DNA from: Candidatus Competibacteraceae bacterium | GTDB lineage: Bacteria > Bacteroidota > Bacteroidia > CAIKAF01 | Length of the DNA: 64,000 nucleotides | Assembly: GCA_014879445.1 (NCBI GenBank) | Contig: JACSSC010000039.1 | Location: 62,001-126,000 of the forward strand | Direction of reading: 5' to 3' | Part shown: piece after piece, positions 16,102 through 25,892 of the stretch | How positions within the stretch are numbered: position 1 is the first letter of the stretch | How the letters are laid out: each line of letters starts with the position of its first letter | The notes under the pieces: model-generated | What the model was told of the DNA's origin: nothing | What the model saw: the letters and a program-made list of their open reading frames with translations, nothing else | The model's database searches: none | Position numbers and translations under genes: made by a program

Positions 16102-16587
16102 TTATTTATTGTATTGGTAATGTTTGATTTCTTTTATTTTTCCTTTGTTATTGGTGACAGTTTTTTTCATTTTGAACTTGCCGTCATATACATAGTCAAT
16201 GGTTTTATTAATTACACCTTTGCCGTCGTAGTGTTCTTCCTTTATCAGATTGCCTTGGGTGTCGTATGCAAATACAACAGATTTTTGTTCATTGCCGGTT
16301 ACAGGGCTTATCTTTGACTTTTTAATGAGTTTGTTTCCCTCCGAATATTGATAGGTTTCATGTAAACGAATATCACCTTTTTCATCAAATTCTTTTTTTT
16401 CGGTGATGTTTCCGTTCTCATCGTATATTTCAATAGATTCGGTATAGGAGAATGTAATTCCTTTTTTATTGACTTCAATCAGTTCTGTTCTTGAGCGAAT
16501 TCCAGCTTCACGAATATCCTTTTTGTTTTGCGCCTCTCCAGAAAGATAGCATAATACGATTATGATGCAGACCAAAATGTTTTTCAT
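16102..16587 (-). CDS. Secreted protein with YD/MORN-like repeats
   Basis: This 161-residue protein has a signal peptide (ILVCIIIVLCYLSGEAQ). It then has four short repeats of the type IYDENGNITEKKEFDEKG, AYDTQGNLIKEEHYDGKG and VYDGKFKMKKTVTNNKG. The unit is about 20-25 residues and resembles the toxin-wing/MORN-variant or YD class of beta hairpins. No catalytic residues are apparent. It overlaps the upstream lipoprotein gene by 4 bases and abuts DUF4956, so it is part of the CotH operon. It may act as a surface scaffold, but this is a guess from the repeat form. Confidence 0.65.
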   Translation of the reverse strand: MKNILVCIIIVLCYLSGEAQNKKDIREAGIRSRTELIEVNKKGITFSYTESIEIYDENGNITEKKEFDEKGDIRLHETYQYSEGNKLIKKSKISPVTGNEQKSVVFAYDTQGNLIKEEHYDGKGVINKTIDYVYDGKFKMKKTVTNNKGKIKEIKHYQYNK

Positions 16588-16982
16588 TTCAAAAGTATGA
16601 TGGTTGGCACTTCAATCAGTTGGTTGTTTTCTGTGATTTCCACGTGTTGAAATACAGGAAATTGTCCGCCAGGAATGGTGAATGTTGAGTCATCGGAATA
16701 GGCGAAAACAGTGTACTGACCTGGTCGTAAATACGAAAATTCATAAGTACCATCATAGGAAGTTCTGATATTGTCATCATAGAATAGATGGTCGCCGTAA
16801 ATGATATATACTCTTTCCTCCTGTGCATAATATGCAGAATGTAGAAGTGTAAAGTTGCTATTGTAATTTCGAATAAAAACTTTACCTCGAATAGTAGAAG
16901 TGCCTCCTTCTCCAGCCGGTTTTTCGCAAGCCGTTATAAAAACTAACATGAGTAATACCAAAAGTGCAATGTAGTGTCTCAT
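16584..16982 (-). CDS. Small lipoprotein with carboxypeptidase-regulatory-like fold
   Basis: This 132-residue protein begins with a lipoprotein signal (MRHYIALLVLLMLVFITAC), the Cys at residue 19 being the likely lipid-modified residue. The mature part, STIRGKVFIRNYNSN, followed by DGTYEFSYLRPGQYTVFAY, is a beta-sandwich of the carboxypeptidase-regulatory (CarboxypepD_reg) kind common in Bacteroidota envelope proteins. No active site is expected. It overlaps both neighbours by 4 bases, which argues that it is made in step with the CotH protein and the repeat protein. Confidence 0.7.
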   Translation of the reverse strand: MRHYIALLVLLMLVFITACEKPAGEGGTSTIRGKVFIRNYNSNFTLLHSAYYAQEERVYIIYGDHLFYDDNIRTSYDGTYEFSYLRPGQYTVFAYSDDSTFTIPGGQFPVFQHVEITENNQLIEVPTIILLK

Positions 16983-19729
16983 CGTATTAAAGTTATATGT
17001 CCATATAGTACTTGATCCATATTTCCATCCTCATCAGAATATTTTAACCGATAGGCATATACACCAAGTGGGAGTGGGATGTCGTTATATACGCCGTTCC
17101 ATTGGAACTGGATATCATGAGAAGAGAAAAGCGTATTTCCCCAACGGTCAAAGATGGAAATTTCCAATTCGATGATACGATCATTAAAATACAATTGAAA
17201 CCAATCGTTTATTCCGTCGTCGTTAGGTGTGAATGAGTTGGGGATATAGAGAGTGGCGGGTTCAATATATGGTGGGGGAGGCGGGGGAACAAAAGTGAAG
17301 TATGCTGTGATGGTGTCGGAGTTGAATACTGTAAAATTTCCGGAAGAATCGGTCATGGAAGGAGAAATAGAATGATGGTTGGCGCCCCAGTGGTCAAAGA
17401 CATATTGGGGTGAAGGAACGGCAGCTAGTGAATATGATTCACCCGGTGCTACATTATCATTAAATGGATAAAATGGAAGAGTATTTCCGTTATGAACAAT
17501 AGTACCTCCGTTGGCAGGCACCACTCTGTATTGAATTCTCATTGAATCGTTTTGGGAGAAGTGAGCGATAATCGTATCTCCAGTGTTGAATGTGAATGAA
17601 ACGGATGATGCATTGATAGATGGATTTACGGTGTGATTTGATAATTCCCAGTAATCAAAGTTCCAACTCACAGCAGGGATGGCATCCATTTGTATTTGTG
17701 TAGGGCTAAAATATGTTGAACTCCAGGGATAAGTGCTTAGCAGATTATTAATAAAATTCACATTTCCACTGCCGGGTGGTTCAACCAAAACAACAACAGG
17801 ATACGGTCCGGTTACATCATAGCAATCAACAATTCCTTGATTAATAACATTACATCGTCCCTCAATTTGTGTTCTTAGGTGGTCGAGATTATTTTGCCAA
17901 CCTGCCATACTTCCGCCCCATCTTGCAATTTGCCCTGGCATTTCGGGTGTTAATACGTTTATGATACTATCAAGGTGAGCTAATATACGATTGCAACTTA
18001 AAGGGCCGTTAAGCAGGTCGGCATAGCGTGTAATGTAAAGATTTTTAAATCCATCATTGTCCATCAGCGCGTTGAATATGTCTAAATGCCCCATGTTGGG
18101 TCCTGTGTTTTGAAAGATGTTGTCTAAATCACATGGGTCGGCTTGATAGCCGGTGGTCGGCCATCCTGAGAAGTTCTCCCCCAAGTCATACACATTATCC
18201 ATATCCCACATGATGTATTTCCATTTTACGCCCGGATTGCCAAATCCTCTCCACCACATTGAATTCCAATTAATCCAGTCGCTATTCACAACATATGTGT
18301 TGTAAATGTAATGATCAATCACACTCATAACGTCTATGCGTGATGCAGCCACATCATAATTAGCTTGAACGGCCATACTGTTTGTCATGATGTAGTTATA
18401 CAGATTATTCCAGTCGGCCGTGCTTCCATATCTTACGATCATCCCGCCCCAAAATGAAAGTATATCAATTTCATCTTCATCCTGATTGTAATAGTATTTT
18501 GTATAATCATGATCGCTGGCTTTTTCTCTTATTTCATATAATCCCCAGTATTGGCCATTGATATATAGTATGCAAGATTCGAATCTTCTTCCATCCATAT
18601 GCAGGCCACTCTTAAACGCATACGATTGTATAAAGGCGTCACGCAGATGGCAGCCGGGATTATTTTGGAAAGGGTAGTTGTCGGAAGCTGCTGCTTTAAT
18701 GATAAGACGTTTGTAGCTTGGACGGGGCGTGGTATGAAATATCTGATATTGCATCTCATCATCATACCCTTCTTCATCACGTGTGATAAAATCTATACCT
18801 TTTTGTGGATATGCCCAGGAATCATTCCCATGTCCGTTTACTTCACCATAGCTTTCAAATTGAAATACTTCATTGGCATCAAAATATTCAATGGATGATC
18901 TTATTTCCAACATGGTGTTCCCAAAGAGTTGTGTGTAATTGTTTGATGCAACAGAGAGAATTGGAATGCTATGATTTACATTTATAAAATACGTGTTGGT
19001 TTCGATGAATCCGGGTAATATTTGCGGATCGGAAGAGAAAGCACGTGCTCTGATAACGGTGGTTGAATTTACGGCAATGGGTACCGTGTATGCTGTAGAA
19101 GCTGCCGTTGGTTCACTACCATTGGTTGTATAACGAATAGTAACATTGGGATCAGGTGAAGAGATAGAAACGGCAATGGGGCCGGGATAATTTCCGGGTG
19201 ACATATCCAAGGTTGGGGTGGTTGTATATCCGGCAAATGAGCCGGCATTTGCAGCGTTGGGATTGGGGGTTGAAAATACACCCCAGGTTGCAGAGCCATC
19301 CGAAATTCTTCCACGCGAATGATTTCGTAACGTCGGTTCTATTGTTACTTGATCAATAATGTTGGCGCTATTGTCTGATAAAACAATGACATCATTTCCT
19401 TCGCTTTGTGTAAGTTTGAAATTGGTATGATAGGGCGCTGCTGCTGTGATATTACGCTTGCTGGCAAAAATTACAATACGCTGTCCGGCCGCCAAATTTA
19501 CGCTGGGCATTTGCCACTTAAGCGGATTGGTCATTTTATCACTTAGATAATAATTGGAAAGATTTACTGGCGCTCCGCCTGCATTATACAACTCTATCCA
19601 GTCAGGCGTTTTGCCGAAATTGTCGGGCAAATGTCCCATATTGGCACATGAATATTCATTAATCAACAATTGTGCATGCAGTGTTTGGGCAAGGGCAATT
19701 CCAATAATAATTATTAAAAATTTTTTCAT
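16979..19729 (-). CDS. Secreted CotH-kinase protein with lamin-tail, chitobiase-like and T9SS type B domains
   Basis: This is a 916-residue multidomain protein. Signal peptide to residue 20; a lamin-tail domain at about 20-135 (LLINEYSCANMG, GKTPDWIELYNAGGAPVNLSNY); a chitobiase/beta-hexosaminidase C-terminal-like domain at about 170-245 (RYTTNGSEPTAASTAY). A CotH domain lies at about 280-620, with the kinase-type acidic motif WKYIMWDMDNVYDLGEN near residue 500. Two InlB-like bacterial repeats (FDYWELSNHTVNPS, FDHWGANHHSISPS) and a poly-Pro linker follow. A CHU_C / type B T9SS domain ends the chain (YIPNSFTPNDDGINDWFQ). CotH proteins are atypical kinases that phosphorylate spore-coat proteins in Bacillus. 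A substrate here could be its operon partners. It overlaps both neighbours by 4 bases. Confidence 0.85.
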   Translation of the reverse strand: MKKFLIIIIGIALAQTLHAQLLINEYSCANMGHLPDNFGKTPDWIELYNAGGAPVNLSNYYLSDKMTNPLKWQMPSVNLAAGQRIVIFASKRNITAAAPYHTNFKLTQSEGNDVIVLSDNSANIIDQVTIEPTLRNHSRGRISDGSATWGVFSTPNPNAANAGSFAGYTTTPTLDMSPGNYPGPIAVSISSPDPNVTIRYTTNGSEPTAASTAYTVPIAVNSTTVIRARAFSSDPQILPGFIETNTYFINVNHSIPILSVASNNYTQLFGNTMLEIRSSIEYFDANEVFQFESYGEVNGHGNDSWAYPQKGIDFITRDEEGYDDEMQYQIFHTTPRPSYKRLIIKAAASDNYPFQNNPGCHLRDAFIQSYAFKSGLHMDGRRFESCILYINGQYWGLYEIREKASDHDYTKYYYNQDEDEIDILSFWGGMIVRYGSTADWNNLYNYIMTNSMAVQANYDVAASRIDVMSVIDHYIYNTYVVNSDWINWNSMWWRGFGNPGVKWKYIMWDMDNVYDLGENFSGWPTTGYQADPCDLDNIFQNTGPNMGHLDIFNALMDNDGFKNLYITRYADLLNGPLSCNRILAHLDSIINVLTPEMPGQIARWGGSMAGWQNNLDHLRTQIEGRCNVINQGIVDCYDVTGPYPVVVLVEPPGSGNVNFINNLLSTYPWSSTYFSPTQIQMDAIPAVSWNFDYWELSNHTVNPSINASSVSFTFNTGDTIIAHFSQNDSMRIQYRVVPANGGTIVHNGNTLPFYPFNDNVAPGESYSLAAVPSPQYVFDHWGANHHSISPSMTDSSGNFTVFNSDTITAYFTFVPPPPPPYIEPATLYIPNSFTPNDDGINDWFQLYFNDRIIELEISIFDRWGNTLFSSHDIQFQWNGVYNDIPLPLGVYAYRLKYSDEDGNMDQVLYGHITLIR

Positions 19730-21018
19730 GGTAGTATGGTAATTCTGCAGTAATATTTTTGATGATTGCTATCAATTGCTATGATATAAACGCCTGCCGG
19801 ATATGATTGAACATTATACACATCGTTAGCTGATTGCAATAAGCTGATTTTTCCATGCATGTCAATCATTGTAACGGTTTGTAATGTGCTTAGCTCGCTA
19901 TCAATCCTGAAATAATCTCGGGTAGGATTGGGATAGATGATAAAGGGAAATGTTGATACTGATTCAATTGAACTATTACAATCGGGATTGAATTTAACAC
20001 CCGGACTGCCTTTTGGACAACCTGCAAACCATGAATTATGATGGTTTACATCGCGGCTGAACGAAAAATTGGTATCGGCTTCTAATGTATATCCATTGCC
20101 ATCAGGTAATTCAGACCATGGGTCATCATCGTCATAACAGATTGAGAAAATTACCTTGTCGTTGGCATTATATAATCGAATACAATCACCACCGCCCGAC
20201 AGGTTAAAAAAGAATGGACCTGTTTTATTGGTTACCCACGGAAACTGATTGTTGAATTTGGTGGGGTTATCAAATACAACCAGTGACGCCTGTGGTGCCA
20301 AAATAGTATTGGAGGGTATTTGATACATGTTTTCATTTTTATTATCTCTAACTCTGAAATTGCCTATATCCACTGATGTGGAGCCAATATTTCGTATCTC
20401 AAACCAATCGCCGGCATCATGCAAAGGCGACGACTTGTAGTTGATTTCGCTAACAACAAGCGTTTCCGAAGTGCAAGGCGTGAATGCAGTACCCGGTGAG
20501 CCTAAGACGCAACCTGTTCGCCAGTTTTCTGGCAAAGAGGGATCAAGCGATGTGTTGATGATTTCTAATGTGCGACCGTAACCATCTGCTCCGGGAGGCC
20601 AGGGCAAACTGTCGGTATAAAAAACTTCAAGTATTAAATTGTTGCTTGCATCAAATATTCGTATCCCATCTGATTTGTTATTTAATCCATATCCTAAATT
20701 GCCCATACGGTTTGAGATAGAGTAATGCGCATCGAAGCGTGATAGATCTGAACAAAATACAAGATATTGTTGAGCACCAAGTATAGTACCCGATGGAACT
20801 AAATAAAGCCCCGTAGCGCTGCTGTCTCTAATTCTGAAAAGAGATATGTCAATATCAGCCGAGCCATAATTGTAAAGCTCAAACCAATCTCCTGTATTTC
20901 TTGTTGAGTCGGAGTTGTAATGAATTTCAGTGATGGTAAGCGTATGCTGACTATTAAGTTTTTGAGTATATGTCAAGCATAGTACACAAAATAATCCAGC
21001 CATGTATTTCATTTTCAA
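19726..21018 (-). CDS. Secreted protein with two lamin-tail domains and T9SS type A domain
   Basis: This 430-residue protein has a signal peptide ending near QKLNSQ (residue 24). Two lamin-tail (LTD) domains follow: LTITEIHYNSDSTRNTGDWFELYNYG at about 27-165 and LVVSEINYKSSPLHDAGDWFEIRN at about 185-335. Both have the D-W-F/I-E core. The last 75 residues are a T9SS type A sorting domain (IIYPNPTRDYFRID). Lamin-tail domains are immunoglobulin-like folds often fused to nucleases or CotH in secreted proteins. It is the first gene of the CotH operon and overlaps the CotH gene by 4 bases. No catalytic site is seen, so an adhesive or scaffolding role is most likely. No TAnnTTTG box was found upstream. 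Confidence 0.8.
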   Translation of the reverse strand: MKMKYMAGLFCVLCLTYTQKLNSQHTLTITEIHYNSDSTRNTGDWFELYNYGSADIDISLFRIRDSSATGLYLVPSGTILGAQQYLVFCSDLSRFDAHYSISNRMGNLGYGLNNKSDGIRIFDASNNLILEVFYTDSLPWPPGADGYGRTLEIINTSLDPSLPENWRTGCVLGSPGTAFTPCTSETLVVSEINYKSSPLHDAGDWFEIRNIGSTSVDIGNFRVRDNKNENMYQIPSNTILAPQASLVVFDNPTKFNNQFPWVTNKTGPFFFNLSGGGDCIRLYNANDKVIFSICYDDDDPWSELPDGNGYTLEADTNFSFSRDVNHHNSWFAGCPKGSPGVKFNPDCNSSIESVSTFPFIIYPNPTRDYFRIDSELSTLQTVTMIDMHGKISLLQSANDVYNVQSYPAGVYIIAIDSNHQKYYCRITILP

Positions 21019-21122
21019 ACGGGAAATTTAAAATAAATTTAATACAAACTTTTTAATTACCAAACATCCATGACAATTAATCTTAAAAAAGATAGGTTTA
21101 ATAAAAAAAGGATTGTTATATA

Positions 21123-23144
21123 TTAAAACTGAAAATAGATAAATGCCTGCAAGTCGGATGTGATAAACTGATAAATGAGGAAAACGGTTGCCGTTACGCA
21201 GAGCACTTTAAAAGCTGGATGGGAGCGGATAAAGTAATTTCTATATACTTGTTTTATGCTTACAGGCAGCCAGTGGATAATCATTCCAATCAGAAAGATT
21301 ACAAATACCCCCCAGTGATTTGCTAAAATCTTAATGGCGGCATCTGCACTCCAGTTGTGAAGCAATTGTTGCATCATTCTATCCACCAGTTCCATCCCAT
21401 TTCCTGTGTTTTTGATATCTCCGGCTCTAAAGAATAATCGTGTAAAGGAAATAAATGTGAAAGTGAAGAATACTTTCCAGCCGGTACTCAGCCAGTGATA
21501 GTTTTTCTCATAGGGAGATATTTTCTTCCATTCTTTGTATATAACCAATGCAATACCGTTTAGTGCGCCCCATATTACAAAATTCCAGCTGGCTCCATGC
21601 CATAGCCCTCCTATCACCATTGTAATCATCAGATTAATATTTGTAATAATAGCATTTTTCATCGGCTTGTACACTAGAGATAACAATAATGAAAGTAAGG
21701 TGAGTGATGAAAAAATAATGAGAGATGCGAGCCAGTAACTTCCCGAAATCAGTATTACAAACAACATAATCACCAAGGCCCAAAAGTATGTACCGAATGT
21801 GCTTTTGCGATTCCCACCTAAAGGAATGTACAGATAATCTTTTAGCCATGTACTGAGCGACATATGCCATCTTTTCCAAAATTCAGCTACGCTGCGTGCT
21901 TTGTACGGAGAGTTGAAATTGGTTGGCAGCCGGAAACCCATCCATAACGATACGCCAATGGCTATATCTGTATATCCTGAAAAATCGGCATACACCTGTA
22001 ATGAATAAGTGAAAAGGGCCATTAATACTCCAAATCCGGTATAGTTCTCGGGATAATCAAAAACCCTGTCAATGAAATTTACAGCCATATAGTCGCCGAT
22101 AATCATTTTTTTTATTAATCCGTTGAGTATCCAAAACAAGGCCATCCCAAATTCGTAATGTGTAAGTTTGTATGGCTTGTAAATTTGGGGAACAAATTCG
22201 TTGGCTCGAACGATGGGGCCGGCAACAAGTTGAGGAAAGTATGATACATAAAATGCGAAATCACTGATTTTTTCTACAGGTTTAATCAATCGTCTATATA
22301 CATCAACCGAATAACTTATGGTTTGAAATGTAAAAAACGAAACACCAACAGGGAGCAAAATTTCATCTATGTCAAAGTGCGTGCCTGCATATCCGTTACT
22401 CCAATGTGCCAGCCAGTTTATAACATGAAAGTCGGTTTGAAATATTTGATTATAGGCATCCGTGAAAAAATATGCATATTTGAAATAGATGAGTGTGCCC
22501 AAATTGAGAAAGATACTGGTGGCTACCAATATGTTTCGCTTTACCTGTTTTTCGGTTTTGCCAAGGCCTCTTCCTATCCAGTAATCAGTAATGGTGCTAA
22601 ATATGAGTAGCAGAAAAAACAGTCCGCTTGTTTTGTAGTAAAAAAACAAACTGACAATACCCAGAAAGGCATTTCGAATACCAATTTTTTGATAAATGCT
22701 GCTGTATAGGGTGAGCACAATGGCAAAGAATGCCCAAAAGAAAAATTTTGTAAATATGAGTGGAGATGCGGGATTGAATGAGAAGATATCGCCTAATCCC
22801 TGAAAAATAAACGGGAGTAGTTGGTGAATGATGACAATAGTCAATCCTGTGAGAGCATTAATGAGATAGCGTTGCAGCGATGTAAGGTGTTGGGAAATGT
22901 ATGCTTGTTTGTAATGGTGCAATAGCATGCCAATAATGATAGCAGGAAATATAAGTCCGAGTGATTCAAATAGTGTTCCTGCAGCTGATATCGTATAGAA
23001 AATGGAAGAAGCCCAGTTTCGTTTTTCTGCGAATGTGTAAAACAACACCAGAACAATGTGTAAAACAATAAATGATACATTGAGCCATGTATCGGGTTGT
23101 GTTGGATTGAGTCGTAAGATATCAGCCAGTTGCGACAGATACAT
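21123..23144 (-). CDS. MBOAT-family membrane O-acyltransferase
   Basis: This 673-residue polytopic membrane protein belongs to the AlgI/PatA/DltB group, which moves acyl groups across the cytoplasmic membrane onto periplasmic acceptors. Core motifs are FWKRWHMSLSTWLKDYLYIPLGG at about residues 422-444 and the invariant catalytic His in GGLWHGASWN near 515. It is longer than the usual ~480 residues because of about 150 extra N-terminal residues forming several added helices. It is the last gene of an operon with two SGNH hydrolases and a LysM protein. MBOAT plus SGNH pairs are known for alginate and peptidoglycan O-acetylation. The acceptor here is not known. Confidence 0.88.
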   Translation of the reverse strand: MYLSQLADILRLNPTQPDTWLNVSFIVLHIVLVLFYTFAEKRNWASSIFYTISAAGTLFESLGLIFPAIIIGMLLHHYKQAYISQHLTSLQRYLINALTGLTIVIIHQLLPFIFQGLGDIFSFNPASPLIFTKFFFWAFFAIVLTLYSSIYQKIGIRNAFLGIVSLFFYYKTSGLFFLLLIFSTITDYWIGRGLGKTEKQVKRNILVATSIFLNLGTLIYFKYAYFFTDAYNQIFQTDFHVINWLAHWSNGYAGTHFDIDEILLPVGVSFFTFQTISYSVDVYRRLIKPVEKISDFAFYVSYFPQLVAGPIVRANEFVPQIYKPYKLTHYEFGMALFWILNGLIKKMIIGDYMAVNFIDRVFDYPENYTGFGVLMALFTYSLQVYADFSGYTDIAIGVSLWMGFRLPTNFNSPYKARSVAEFWKRWHMSLSTWLKDYLYIPLGGNRKSTFGTYFWALVIMLFVILISGSYWLASLIIFSSLTLLSLLLSLVYKPMKNAIITNINLMITMVIGGLWHGASWNFVIWGALNGIALVIYKEWKKISPYEKNYHWLSTGWKVFFTFTFISFTRLFFRAGDIKNTGNGMELVDRMMQQLLHNWSADAAIKILANHWGVFVIFLIGMIIHWLPVSIKQVYRNYFIRSHPAFKVLCVTATVFLIYQFITSDLQAFIYFQF

Positions 23145-23154
23145 AAATGAAGGA

Positions 23155-24423
23155 TTATTTCTGTTTGTTATAAGTATGCATTAAGTATATCTCGTATTCT
23201 TTCAGGATGGCTTCAAACAATAAGTCGCCCATGAGTTTATAACCGGGCGTAGAAAAGTGTACCCTGTCTTTTTTCCCTAGTCCGTTGTTCATCCATGTTT
23301 CCATACTGCCCAATCCTCCCATGATGGAGAAAAAATCCCAAACGCTAATATTTTTTTCCTTGGCTATTTGTAACATGATACGTTGTACGGATTCCCCATT
23401 TTTGTTTACATAATACTTTTTTTTGTATTTTCTGAAGCTGTCATTATTAGTAATTAAAATGATGGCGGCATCCGGATTGGCTATTAAAACTGAGTCAATC
23501 AGCTTCCTGTAGTTTCTTTCAAATACACTACCGTCAAAATCTTTCGAGGCCGCATCGTTGATGCCTAATCCAAAAATTACAAGGTCGGGTTTGAGAATTC
23601 GTAATTGTGATGTAAGTAAAACACAGCGAATAAATGAATATGTGCCAGCTCCATTTACTCCGGCAGCATGATAGGTTATTCCGGGGTCGTTGTTTTCGAG
23701 TTGTAGTCCATATAACGTAAATCCCCATTGTAGCGAATCGGTTTGTTTGAATCCTAATGTGATGCTATGATAATATCCGGTGAAAAGGATATCAGTGTAT
23801 CCATTAGGCATATTATTTACTATTCGGTAAAAATTAGTATCAACATCAACCGGATATATCGAAAATTGATTTGAATCGTTTTTGTGAAATACTCGAATGC
23901 GATTGAAGTCGTAGGATTGGTAATAGTCGGTTTTCAGCGATAAACTTATACTGGCTGTTGTGTCTTTTGTGGTTGCTGAGATTCCTGTTATGCCTAATTC
24001 GCAGAATGTGCCGTGCTGTGTGTTTTTACATGATTCCCATTTGCCGGTGTAGCCGGCTACATAGTTGTATGGATTGTTGGTATTGGCAATGCGGTATGGG
24101 AAAACTAATCCCCGACTGCCTTTGTTGCCCGGGAAAAATGTACTGAAACGCTCACGAATGCGACCTGAAAAAATATCGGCTTGTACATGCGATCCTCCAA
24201 TATGCAGAATATGGATATTCCCTTTACCGGAGAAAATCAGTTGGTCGAGTTTTTTGAAAAATGGAAGAAATCTGTGATTGTTGTTCGGAGAAATCAAATG
24301 GTTTTTTTCATATTGAATGAAAGGATAGGTATTGTACATATATGGATATTGACCATACGAAAGTGTGAATGATGCTTGCATGCACATTAGTAGCGATAGT
24401 AAAATATGTTGAATAAACTTCAT
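23155..24423 (-). CDS. Secreted SGNH/GDSL hydrolase or acyltransferase, partner of the MBOAT protein
   Basis: This 422-residue protein has a signal peptide to about residue 24 (SLLMCMQASFTLSYGQ). SGNH blocks are visible: HIGGSHVQAD around residue 77 with the nucleophile Ser (the usual GDS reads GGS), VIFGLGINDAAS around 287 supplying the Gly/Asn oxyanion residues, and DRVHFSTPGY around 386 supplying Asp and His. The triad looks intact. In alginate (AlgJ/AlgX) and peptidoglycan (PatB) systems such proteins take the acyl group from the MBOAT protein and transfer it to the polymer; others are esterases. The neighbours start 10 bases after and end 5 bases before, so this is one operon. Confidence 0.8.
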   Translation of the reverse strand: MKFIQHILLSLLMCMQASFTLSYGQYPYMYNTYPFIQYEKNHLISPNNNHRFLPFFKKLDQLIFSGKGNIHILHIGGSHVQADIFSGRIRERFSTFFPGNKGSRGLVFPYRIANTNNPYNYVAGYTGKWESCKNTQHGTFCELGITGISATTKDTTASISLSLKTDYYQSYDFNRIRVFHKNDSNQFSIYPVDVDTNFYRIVNNMPNGYTDILFTGYYHSITLGFKQTDSLQWGFTLYGLQLENNDPGITYHAAGVNGAGTYSFIRCVLLTSQLRILKPDLVIFGLGINDAASKDFDGSVFERNYRKLIDSVLIANPDAAIILITNNDSFRKYKKKYYVNKNGESVQRIMLQIAKEKNISVWDFFSIMGGLGSMETWMNNGLGKKDRVHFSTPGYKLMGDLLFEAILKEYEIYLMHTYNKQK

Positions 24424-24428
24424 TAATT

Positions 24429-25889
24429 TTACGGCTGTTGTTTTAAATCATGAATTGCTTCGATTCGTTTTTCAATTCTGTATTCATTATAGTCATTCAT
24501 CAATGCCTCAAAAAACAGTTCGGCAATTTTTTGTGCACCTTTGTTAGTAAAATGAATATAATCTTTCCCGGCTAGACCTTGCTCTACCCAAGCAGGCATG
24601 GAGTTTATGCCTCCCATAACATCCAGCATATCCCAGTAAGCACCCTTCGCATCAAATGTTGCCTTCTTTAAGTTGTTACGCACATCTTCTATGTATGGAT
24701 AGGATTGCATTTGCCCGTCAATGCGTTTCGACATATCAGCTAATCCAATAACCAGTATTGATAAATCTTTCTTTAAACTTCTCAAATACATGATTTGATC
24801 ATAGAATTTCCGACCGTAATCTGCTGCATTCTTTTCACCTTTGATGGATGGCATCATGTTACCGCCAAATTGAAGTATAAGTAGTTTTACATTTAATGCT
24901 TCAAAACTTTCTTTTAGCAATGCCGAATCGGCACGGGTAAAGATGGTGCCTGAGCATCCACGCATAGGTAAATTATCAACCGAAACACCTGATTTCCCAT
25001 CTAATGCTATGCCATATACTTCCGGCGAACCTCCGCCAGAGAACTGTAGAGTGATGGTTTTGGGAAAGGTGTCTAACTCCCATTCTAATATATGAAGTGC
25101 TTTGCCGGGTGTTGCTTGCTGTGTGCCGTATGTTTTGCCATGTGCAGAAAGCGAAACTGTAGCAACCGATTCAAGATTTCCAATGAGAACCTTCACTCGA
25201 TTAATCATCTTGGCTCGTTCGTATGATTGATGGCTGAGTGTAAATGTAATGTTGGCATGATCGGTATATTCTGACATATTGAGCATCAATCCGTATCTTT
25301 TATGATTAGCACGCAAATCAGTATCCATTCCCCAGCATGCATATCGCCGCCACGAACCTCCCGACGATTGCCTGATGGATGTGGATGGAATCACTTGAAC
25401 GGGTGGATGCAGCCCCGGCCCACTTCCTCCAAAACGTATCTGAAGCTGCTCCCTTACATATCCGGTAATGCGATCCATCTCAATCTGTGAATCGCCATAA
25501 TGCATGATGCGTAACGTGCCTTGCCTTTCTTCTACATTCTCTAGTGCATCAAAGAAATTATGCAGAATACGCTTGTTTGATTTTGGATAATGTATGCGGC
25601 TAGGATTGGATAAGCTGATTTCGCGAAATGCTCGTAAGCTGTCATCTAACGAATGTAACTCTCTAAGCAATGTGCTGTCCTTTTTTCGATTCAATACGTC
25701 ATCTATGTTCGCATAATTAATCCCTTTGTTGTTAAACATGTCAGAAACAGATGGAAACCTAAGAGAAAATGATGGTGAAAATTGAATGCCTTTCGGAAAT
25801 AGATAGGTAAATAAAATCATGATAACAGAAAGCGAAATGAATACAAGCATCATGAATCCCAATATGCGAAATGGCGTAATCTTTTTCAT
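24429..25889 (-). CDS. Membrane-anchored SGNH/GDSL-family protein
   Basis: This 486-residue protein has one N-terminal membrane helix (residues about 8-30) acting as an uncleaved anchor. The large periplasmic part has SGNH blocks: MHYGDSQIEMDR at about residue 133 (nucleophile Ser in GDS), LLILQFGGNMMPS for block III, and DYIHFTNKGA near 446 for the catalytic Asp and His. A beta-rich stretch between blocks I and III (about 190-300) may bind carbohydrate. It is a distant paralogue of the next SGNH gene in the operon, and both share the HFTxxG/HFSTPG ending. The LysM gene lies 3 bases upstream. It probably works with the MBOAT protein, though whether it adds or removes acyl groups cannot be told. 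Confidence 0.78.
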   Translation of the reverse strand: MKKITPFRILGFMMLVFISLSVIMILFTYLFPKGIQFSPSFSLRFPSVSDMFNNKGINYANIDDVLNRKKDSTLLRELHSLDDSLRAFREISLSNPSRIHYPKSNKRILHNFFDALENVEERQGTLRIMHYGDSQIEMDRITGYVREQLQIRFGGSGPGLHPPVQVIPSTSIRQSSGGSWRRYACWGMDTDLRANHKRYGLMLNMSEYTDHANITFTLSHQSYERAKMINRVKVLIGNLESVATVSLSAHGKTYGTQQATPGKALHILEWELDTFPKTITLQFSGGGSPEVYGIALDGKSGVSVDNLPMRGCSGTIFTRADSALLKESFEALNVKLLILQFGGNMMPSIKGEKNAADYGRKFYDQIMYLRSLKKDLSILVIGLADMSKRIDGQMQSYPYIEDVRNNLKKATFDAKGAYWDMLDVMGGINSMPAWVEQGLAGKDYIHFTNKGAQKIAELFFEALMNDYNEYRIEKRIEAIHDLKQQP

Positions 25890-25892
25890 CAG

